A stretch of 62,800 bases of DNA from positions 1-62,800 of the forward strand of contig NZ_PQHW01000032.1 in the NCBI RefSeq assembly GCF_003385215.1, read 5' to 3'. Positions 57,982-62,800 of this stretch are shown here, piece by piece. The translations under genes were made by a program, and so were the position numbers. Position 1 is the first letter of the stretch, and every line of letters starts with the position of its first letter. The stretch is from Amycolatopsis thermalba (GTDB lineage: Bacteria; Actinomycetota; Actinomycetes; Mycobacteriales; Pseudonocardiaceae). The notes below the pieces were generated by a model. It was not told the DNA's origin. It searched no databases and saw only the letters and a program-made list of their open reading frames with translations.

Positions 57982-59068
57982 TCCACGCGTGATCCGCATC
58001 AGCAGCCCGGCGAGCTTCCCGGACATGGGCCGAAACGCGACGCTGATCCGCATGATCTCGCCGAACCTCGTCGACCGCGGGCCCGAAGCGGTGAACAAGA
58101 CCCCGACCGGGACCGGACCGTTCCGGTTCGAGAGTTACACGACGGCGAAGAGCATCGTGCTGACCGCCAACCGCCAGTACCGCGGTCCCGGACCGTATCT
58201 GGAAGGTCTGCAATTCCAGATCATCCCCGACGCATCCGCCCGTGTCGCGGCACTCCGATCCGGGAGCGTGGATCTGGTGTACAACGTTCCACCGAGCGAC
58301 GCCGGCGCCCTGCGTACGGCCTCCAACCTCACCGTCACCGAAAAGCCGTTGTGGCGGGTGGGGCAGCTGATCATCTTCACCAAGCACCAACCCGTGGACA
58401 ACGTGGCGCTGCGCCGCGCGATAGCGCACGCCATCGACAAGGAAGCGATCGTGAAGTCGATCCTCCGCGGAGTCGGAAAACGGCAGGACAACATCCTGCC
58501 GGAAGGCGTTTACGGTTACCGGCAGCCGACCACCCAGTACCCCTACGACCTGGACAAGGCCCGGCAGCTCCTCGCTCAGAGCGGTCTGCCGGCTCCGGTC
58601 GAGCTCGAGGCGGTGTGGTCCCCCGAACTGGGCGAGAACATCGGCCGGGTCGAGCAGGCGATCAGTGGCATGCTGTCCCAGATCGGCGTGAACATGAAGG
58701 CAACGCAGATTCCTTTCGCCGAGGTCACCAAGGTCATCGTTGACCCGAAGCAGAAGCCCTACCACGCTGTGGCCGGCGAACTCGGGTGGTTGACGGGCGG
58801 CCCCCTCTTCTTCGCGACGAAGTACTTCCAGCGAACCTCCGAGTTCGACGCGATGAACGACCTCAACACGAGGATGCTGACCACGCCGGACGGGCCCGAA
58901 CGTCTTCAGCTCCTCGCCGACATGCAGGAACTGTTCGCGCAACAGCTGCCCGCCATCCCGCTCTACAACTCGATCCAGGTCGATGCGTACTCCAGCGCGG
59001 TTCAGGGCTACAGCGCGCCGAAGGACGGCTTCCAGCCCAGGTTCGGCCAGGTCTTCCTCAGCCAGTAA
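57476..59068 (+). CDS. Oligopeptide/nickel-type ABC transporter substrate-binding lipoprotein
   Basis: 530 aa. The N-terminus combines a twin-arginine-like TRRETLRY with a hydrophobic stretch and lipobox LLGGCS (Cys38), so export as a lipoprotein, probably by Tat, is likely. The SBP_bac_5 fold is complete: TLRVAHLGDPTSLDPSLAGN, LADRWESSPDGRQWTFYLKDGITFHDGAPLTSSAVKKTF, PTGTGPFRFESY, RRAIAHAIDKEAIV and PYDLDKARQLL. It heads a five-gene operon. The start lies inside the run-on frame of the epimerase, with the native epimerase sequence ending 38 bp upstream. Confidence 0.9.
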   Translation: MSKERTTTTRYLTRRETLRYAAATALGLSAGVPLLGGCSVGSQGPAANGGQPPTQPTGTLRVAHLGDPTSLDPSLAGNAVSLPIISHNIYESLLGFNGDTSELVGVLADRWESSPDGRQWTFYLKDGITFHDGAPLTSSAVKKTFQYYSRSGAQWAVLLPPNATYDDTDPRVIRISSPASFPDMGRNATLIRMISPNLVDRGPEAVNKTPTGTGPFRFESYTTAKSIVLTANRQYRGPGPYLEGLQFQIIPDASARVAALRSGSVDLVYNVPPSDAGALRTASNLTVTEKPLWRVGQLIIFTKHQPVDNVALRRAIAHAIDKEAIVKSILRGVGKRQDNILPEGVYGYRQPTTQYPYDLDKARQLLAQSGLPAPVELEAVWSPELGENIGRVEQAISGMLSQIGVNMKATQIPFAEVTKVIVDPKQKPYHAVAGELGWLTGGPLFFATKYFQRTSEFDAMNDLNTRMLTTPDGPERLQLLADMQELFAQQLPAIPLYNSIQVDAYSSAVQGYSAPKDGFQPRFGQVFLSQ

Positions 59069-59096
59069 CCGTCGACAGCGAAGGGAAGCGGGCCCT

Positions 59097-60023
59097 GTGA
59101 TCACCCGATTCATCATCAACCGGTTGCTGCAGAGCATCGTCGTCGTATTTGGTGCGGTTGTCATCAGCTTCCTACTGACCAACACCATCGGCCGGCCGGC
59201 GGATGTCATCGGTGGGCCGCAGATGACCGCTGAGGCACGTGCCGCGCTCAACGCCGAGCTCGGCTACGACAAACCTCTACTCACGCGATTCCTGCATTAC
59301 CTGGGCGGAATTTTTCAAGGCGACTTCGGAACATCGTACCGAACCAGTTCCGACGCGATGGGCGAGGTGGTCACGGCCTTCCCGAACACCTTGATACTGG
59401 TGGTCCTGGCCATCCTGCTCGCCGCCATCCTGGCGCTCATGTTGACCATTTTCAGCGCGCGTCATCGCGAGTCGTGGGCAGACCGCTTCATCCGGCGCAC
59501 GATCGGGGCTCTGCAGGGCATGCCCGAATTCTGGCTCGGGCTGATGCTCATCCTCGTGTTCTCGGCGAATCTTCAGCTGCTGCCGAGTTTTGGTTTCTAC
59601 AATGTCTCATCGATCGTCCTGCCGGTGGTGACCCTCGCATTGCCCACAGTTCCGACGCTGTACCGCGTGTTCCGCGGGCAGATGCTCGACGTCCTCGGAA
59701 ACGACTTCGTGGAGGCCATGCGGGCGCGCGGTTTGAGTGAACGCGTGATCGTCTACCGCCACGCGCTCCGGAACATGCTCGGCCCCAGCGTGAACTTCAC
59801 CGCGCTCCAGCTGGGTTACCTGATCTCGGCGTGCGTCATCGTCGAGACGATCTTCTCCTGGCCGGGAATCGGCAACCTGATGATTTCGGCCGTCCTCACT
59901 CGCGACTTCGCGGTGGTCCAGGCGACCATCATCATGGTCGCGGCCTTCTACGTGCTGCTCAACCTGATCTCGGACATCTTCATCCTCATCAGTGATCCTC
60001 GCGTCCGGATGGTGAAAGCATGA
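59097..60023 (+). CDS. ABC transporter permease (DppB/OppB-like)
   Basis: 308 aa from GTG 59097, 28 bp after the binding-protein stop, with AAGGGAAG upstream. The DppB opening FIINRLLQSIVVVFGAVVISFLLTN, the periplasmic loop LNAELGYDKPLLTRFLHYLGGIFQGDFGTSYRT, and the EAA loop FVEAMRARGLSERVIVYRHALRNMLGP are all family features. Six membrane segments are expected. The next permease overlaps by 4 bp. Confidence 0.92.
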   Translation: MITRFIINRLLQSIVVVFGAVVISFLLTNTIGRPADVIGGPQMTAEARAALNAELGYDKPLLTRFLHYLGGIFQGDFGTSYRTSSDAMGEVVTAFPNTLILVVLAILLAAILALMLTIFSARHRESWADRFIRRTIGALQGMPEFWLGLMLILVFSANLQLLPSFGFYNVSSIVLPVVTLALPTVPTLYRVFRGQMLDVLGNDFVEAMRARGLSERVIVYRHALRNMLGPSVNFTALQLGYLISACVIVETIFSWPGIGNLMISAVLTRDFAVVQATIIMVAAFYVLLNLISDIFILISDPRVRMVKA

Positions 60024-60877
60024 ACCTGCTCACGGGCAAACCGGCCACCCGGCGCCGTGCACGTCCCGGTGGTGCTTCGTTGCGGGCCGGTGCGACGCTC
60101 CTCGGCGCGCTCGCCTTCGGCGCTGTCGTCGCACGTGTCCTGCCGATCGACCCCAATGCGCAGAACCTCGCGGAGTCCTACCTTCCGCCGATGTCGGGAG
60201 GTCACGTTCTGGGCACGGACGTCCTCGGACGCGATTTGCTGGCTTGGTGCGCGTACGGCGTGGCGACCTCGCTGACCGTCGCGCTCATGGTGGTCCTGAT
60301 CAGTGCGTTCGTCGGCGTCTTGATCGGTGCCTACGCCGCGTACATGGGCGGGTGGGTGGACGCCGTCCTGATGCGACTGGTCGACCTGCAACTCGCCGTC
60401 CCTCCGCTACTGATATTCCTGGCCGCATCGATGTTCATCCAGCCGAGCTACGCCACGATGGTCGTCCTGCTTTCGTCGGTCGGGTGGGTGCCCTACGCAC
60501 GACTGGTCAGGGCGAATGTGCTCGTCGACCGGGAGCGGGGGTACGTCGCCGCCGCTCGCTTGGCCGGGACCCGGCGGATCGGCATTCTCTTCGGACACCT
60601 GATCCCCGCCGCAGCGACCCCCATCATCGTCTACGCGTCCCTGCACATCGGGTTCGTCGTACTGTCGGAAAGCGCACTGTCCTTCCTCGGACTCGGCTTC
60701 CAACCCCCCACCGCCAGCCTCGGTTACATGATCTCGCAGGGCAGGGACCAACTGGTCGGTTCCTGGTGGATCGCCACCGTGCCCGGTCTCGTGATCATTC
60801 TGCTCGTCGTCTCGGCCAACCTGATCGGTGACGGACTACGGGACCGGTTCCACCTCGACTCCGGAGGCCTCGAATGA
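60020..60877 (+). CDS. ABC transporter permease (DppC/OppC-like)
   Basis: 285 aa. GTDVLGRDLLAWCAYGVATSLTVALMVVLISAFVGVLIGAYAAYMGGWVDAVLMRLVDLQLAVPPLL is the DppC signature; the EAA loop is YVAAARLAGTRRIGILFGHLIPAAATPIIVY, followed by ALSFLGLGFQPPTASLGYMI. ATGA overlaps occur at both ends with neighbouring genes, showing tight coupling in the operon. Confidence 0.92.
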   Translation: MNLLTGKPATRRRARPGGASLRAGATLLGALAFGAVVARVLPIDPNAQNLAESYLPPMSGGHVLGTDVLGRDLLAWCAYGVATSLTVALMVVLISAFVGVLIGAYAAYMGGWVDAVLMRLVDLQLAVPPLLIFLAASMFIQPSYATMVVLLSSVGWVPYARLVRANVLVDRERGYVAAARLAGTRRIGILFGHLIPAAATPIIVYASLHIGFVVLSESALSFLGLGFQPPTASLGYMISQGRDQLVGSWWIATVPGLVIILLVVSANLIGDGLRDRFHLDSGGLE

Positions 60878-61854
60878 CCGCACCCGCACTTCAGGTCCAA
60901 GACCTCGAGATACTCGCTCCGAGCGGAACGAAACTGGTCTCGGGCGTGAGTTTCCAGGTGTTCCCCGGGCACCTGCTCGGTCTTCTCGGGGAGACCGGAG
61001 CAGGCAAGACCCTCACAGCACGAGCGGTTCTGGGGCTGCTGCCGAAGACGCTCCGGGCCAGCGGCAAGGTCAGTTTCGACGGGCACACCTGGTACTCGCT
61101 GGGAGAGCCCGACCAGATCGCGCAACATCTCGGCACCTCGACCGGCCTCATGTTGCAGAACCCCGCCGCGGCCTTCGACCCGATGCAACGCATCGGACGG
61201 CAACTCGTCGAATCGGTGGTGCACAAGCGGCTGATGACTCGCCAGGAGGGCACGCACCGTGCGCGTGAACTCTGCGAGTACCTGGGCCTGTCGGACACCG
61301 ACGAGCTGTTCCAGCTCTACCCGCACGAACTGTCGGGAGGTATGGCGCAGCGGCTCGCGCTGGCGCTGACGCTCATGCCGAGACCGCGCCTCCTGGTGGT
61401 GGACGAGCCTACCTCGGCGCTGGACGCGAACCTGCGGATCGAGGCACTGAAACTGCTTCGGTCGATCTCCGAGGAGGCCGGGATGGCGGCGCTCCTCGTC
61501 TCCCACGACCTCGGTCTGGTGAGCAGCTTCTGCGACAGCGTGGCGATCATCTACGCTGGCAGGTTGGTCGAGTACGGCCCGATGACCACGGTCATCGACC
61601 GTCCCGCGCACCCGTACACGGCGACATTGCTGAGCTGCGAACTCACGCTCGACCGGCCTTCCAGGAGCCGCCTGCCCGTGATCCTGGGCGAGCCGCCGTC
61701 GCCGGGAAACTGGCCCCGCGGGTGTTCCTTCCACCCCCGGTGCCCGGACGCCCAGGAGCGCTGCGCGATCGAACGTCCCCTGTTCACCAACGAACCCGAC
61801 GGTGGCTACGCGTGCCACTATCCGCGACGGGAGGGCCGGACGTGCAACATCTGA
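60874..61854 (+). CDS. ABC transporter ATP-binding protein (DppD/OppD-like)
   Basis: 326 aa. Walker A GETGAGKTLTARAVLG, Q-loop LMLQNPAAAFDPMQ, signature ELSGGMAQRLALAL, Walker B LLVVDEPTSALD and SHDLGLVSSFCD are intact. The C-terminal oligopeptide_transporter domain has GCSFHPRCPDAQERC with Cys residues (probable 4Fe-4S cluster of this group). The stop overlaps the second ATPase start by 13 bp. Confidence 0.92.
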   Translation: MTAPALQVQDLEILAPSGTKLVSGVSFQVFPGHLLGLLGETGAGKTLTARAVLGLLPKTLRASGKVSFDGHTWYSLGEPDQIAQHLGTSTGLMLQNPAAAFDPMQRIGRQLVESVVHKRLMTRQEGTHRARELCEYLGLSDTDELFQLYPHELSGGMAQRLALALTLMPRPRLLVVDEPTSALDANLRIEALKLLRSISEEAGMAALLVSHDLGLVSSFCDSVAIIYAGRLVEYGPMTTVIDRPAHPYTATLLSCELTLDRPSRSRLPVILGEPPSPGNWPRGCSFHPRCPDAQERCAIERPLFTNEPDGGYACHYPRREGRTCNI

Positions 61855-62654
61855 CCGCCAGGAACACCAAGGCCGCCGCGATACACGTGAGCACGTTGTC
61901 CAAGGACTTCCGGAACCGCAAGGGCGTGGTCCGCCACGCCCTCGACTCGGTGGAGTTCACCGTCGACCCTGGCAGGACCACCGCGGTGATCGGGGAAAGC
62001 GGTGCCGGCAAATCGACCCTCATCCGGTGCGTCGCCGGTCTGGAGAAACCGACCAAGGGAGCGGTCCTGGTCGGCGGCGTCGAGGTCACGGCACCCAAGC
62101 ACGGCACCACCAGTCCGGTGCAGATGGTCTTCCAGAACCCGACCGACGCGTTGAATCCGGTGCGCAGCGTCGGGTGGAGCGTCGCGGAACCGCTCCGGAA
62201 CCTCGGCAAGCGCGACCGCCGTGCCCGCGTGGCCGAACTGATGACCTCGGTGGGAATCGATCCGGCGCGGTACAAGGAAAGGCCCAAGGCGTTCTCGGGC
62301 GGTCAGCTCCAGCGGATCGTCATCGCTCGCGCCTTGGCGTCGTCGCCCGACGTGCTGCTGTGCGACGAACCCACTTCCGCGCTGGACGTCTCGGTACAGG
62401 CGCAGATCATCAACCTCCTACTCGACCTGCAGGAGAAGTACCAGTTCGCGTGCATCGTCGTCACCCACGACCTCGCCGTGGCGAGGGCACTCGCGGACGA
62501 TGTGGTCGTGCTGAGGCACGGGTCCATGCTGTTCTCCGGGTCCCTCAGCGAGATGATCGGTGACGCTGCGGATCTCGATCCCTACGTTCGACAGCTGGTT
62601 CGTTCGTCGCACGAGATGGAGATCAAGAAGGTGGAACACGAACAGGTCACATGA
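61842..62654 (+). CDS. ABC transporter ATP-binding protein (DppF/OppF-like)
   Basis: 270 aa from GTG 61842, with GGGAGG seven bases upstream. Walker A GESGAGKSTLIRCVAG, QMVFQNPTDALNPVRS, signature FSGGQLQRIVIARAL, Walker B VLLCDEPTSALD and VTHDLAVARALADDV are intact. The usual C-terminal Cys-rich extension is absent, so it is short for DppF. It completes a full importer; a strong terminator follows 26 bp after the stop. Confidence 0.9.
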   Translation: MQHLTARNTKAAAIHVSTLSKDFRNRKGVVRHALDSVEFTVDPGRTTAVIGESGAGKSTLIRCVAGLEKPTKGAVLVGGVEVTAPKHGTTSPVQMVFQNPTDALNPVRSVGWSVAEPLRNLGKRDRRARVAELMTSVGIDPARYKERPKAFSGGQLQRIVIARALASSPDVLLCDEPTSALDVSVQAQIINLLLDLQEKYQFACIVVTHDLAVARALADDVVVLRHGSMLFSGSLSEMIGDAADLDPYVRQLVRSSHEMEIKKVEHEQVT

Positions 62655-62680
62655 TCTGCACCCGGTGGAAGCGGCTCGCA

Positions 62681-62717
62681 GCCGGAACGCCCGTGGGCAG
62701 TTCACGGGCGTTCCGGC
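62681..62717. terminator. Bidirectional terminator, 15-bp perfect stem
   Basis: GCCGGAACGCCCGTG (62681-62695) pairs perfectly with CACGGGCGTTCCGGC (62703-62717) around a 7-nt loop, followed by TTTCG. It serves the transporter operon and overlaps the stop of the minus-strand epimerase copy. Confidence 0.85.
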
Positions 62718-62800
62718 TTTCGCTCGCTTGTGGGGATCCAGCCTTGGGTGACGGGGGTGTAGTCGGGGTTGGGGGTGGGGTTGAGTGCGGTGGTGATGGT
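62702..62800 (-). CDS. 3' end of a second NAD-dependent epimerase (partial)
   Basis: Cut by the window edge; 32 codons and a TGA at 62702-62704. The first 8 codons (62777-62800) encode TITTALNP and are base-for-base identical (24 bp) to 57415-57438 of the plus-strand epimerase, after which this copy continues TPNPDYTPVTQGWIPTSE and ends in the terminator hairpin. It is therefore an inverted paralogue with an intact tail. Confidence 0.8.
   Translation of the reverse strand, partial: TITTALNPTPNPDYTPVTQGWIPTSERKPERP

Noticed and set aside
1..62800. tRNA, rRNA or transposase genes
   Set aside because: No T-arm/CCA-like cloverleaf, ribosomal sequence or transposase motif was recognised by eye; a tRNAscan or Infernal run would settle it.

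Overview
The window is about 71-73% G+C with GTG/TTG starts, 4-bp start/stop overlaps, many apparently leaderless genes and a mycobacterial-type hbhA neighbourhood (XRE regulator, HBHA-like protein, DUF2516). This points to a chromosomal segment of a high-GC actinobacterium, most likely of the Pseudonocardiaceae (Amycolatopsis-like); the family assignment is inference. No tRNA, rRNA, CRISPR array, prophage or insertion sequence was recognised.

Layout. 0.1-3.9 kb: START-like protein, an OpuBC/ProX-type osmolyte ABC transporter (binding protein and two permeases, no ATPase), YbaK/EbsC deacylase, DUF2516. 4.1-5.2 kb: a non-coding array of about 15 units of about 70 bp. 5.2-8.8 kb: hbhA-like gene and its XRE regulator, an isoaspartyl-methyltransferase-like enzyme, a P-loop kinase with zinc ribbon, a TFIIB-type zinc ribbon protein. 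8.85-12.3 kb: PadR-ATPase-FtsX-type exporter operon with two palindromic operators. 12.4-18.7 kb: VOC protein, CGNR regulator, a second repeat island, DUF445, a DapC-like aminotransferase, a third repeat island, an orphan sigma factor and a secreted Pro/Ala-rich protein. 18.8-23.5 kb: a cluster of strong hairpins, MocR/YczE pair, small HTH-Clp-N pair with two operators, PP2C-like protein, DUF998. 23.5-32.8 kb: multicopper oxidase, SDR, CGNR/haloacetate dehalogenase-like pair, deazaflavin enzyme/TetR pair, SAM methyltransferase, phosphoribosyltransferase-hydrolase operon, GH3 (NagZ-like) enzyme.

32.9-37.5 kb holds the most unusual set: a B12-binding radical SAM protein, a small XRE regulator, an AraC regulator and a tryptophanase-like lyase, all on the minus strand. 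37.7-40.7 kb: a degenerate EAL-CBS-GGDEF protein, a minimal GntR regulator and a GNAT-like protein.

40.7-62.7 kb reads as a catabolic island: D-serine dehydratase/amino acid deaminase-like enzyme with two AraC regulators; a six-gene overlapping operon (class III aminotransferase, RidA, M81 peptidase, FAH-fold hydrolase, GlcD, GlcF) facing an IclR regulator; N-acyl-D-amino-acid deacylase plus GH20 hexosaminidase; SDR; an NAD-dependent epimerase whose 3' end is lost; and a complete five-gene oligopeptide ABC transporter. Together these could import and degrade N-acylated D-amino acid or amino sugar compounds, such as cell-wall fragments; this is inference. The transporter lies between the truncated epimerase and the inverted 3' end of a second copy at the right edge of the window, suggesting a rearrangement.
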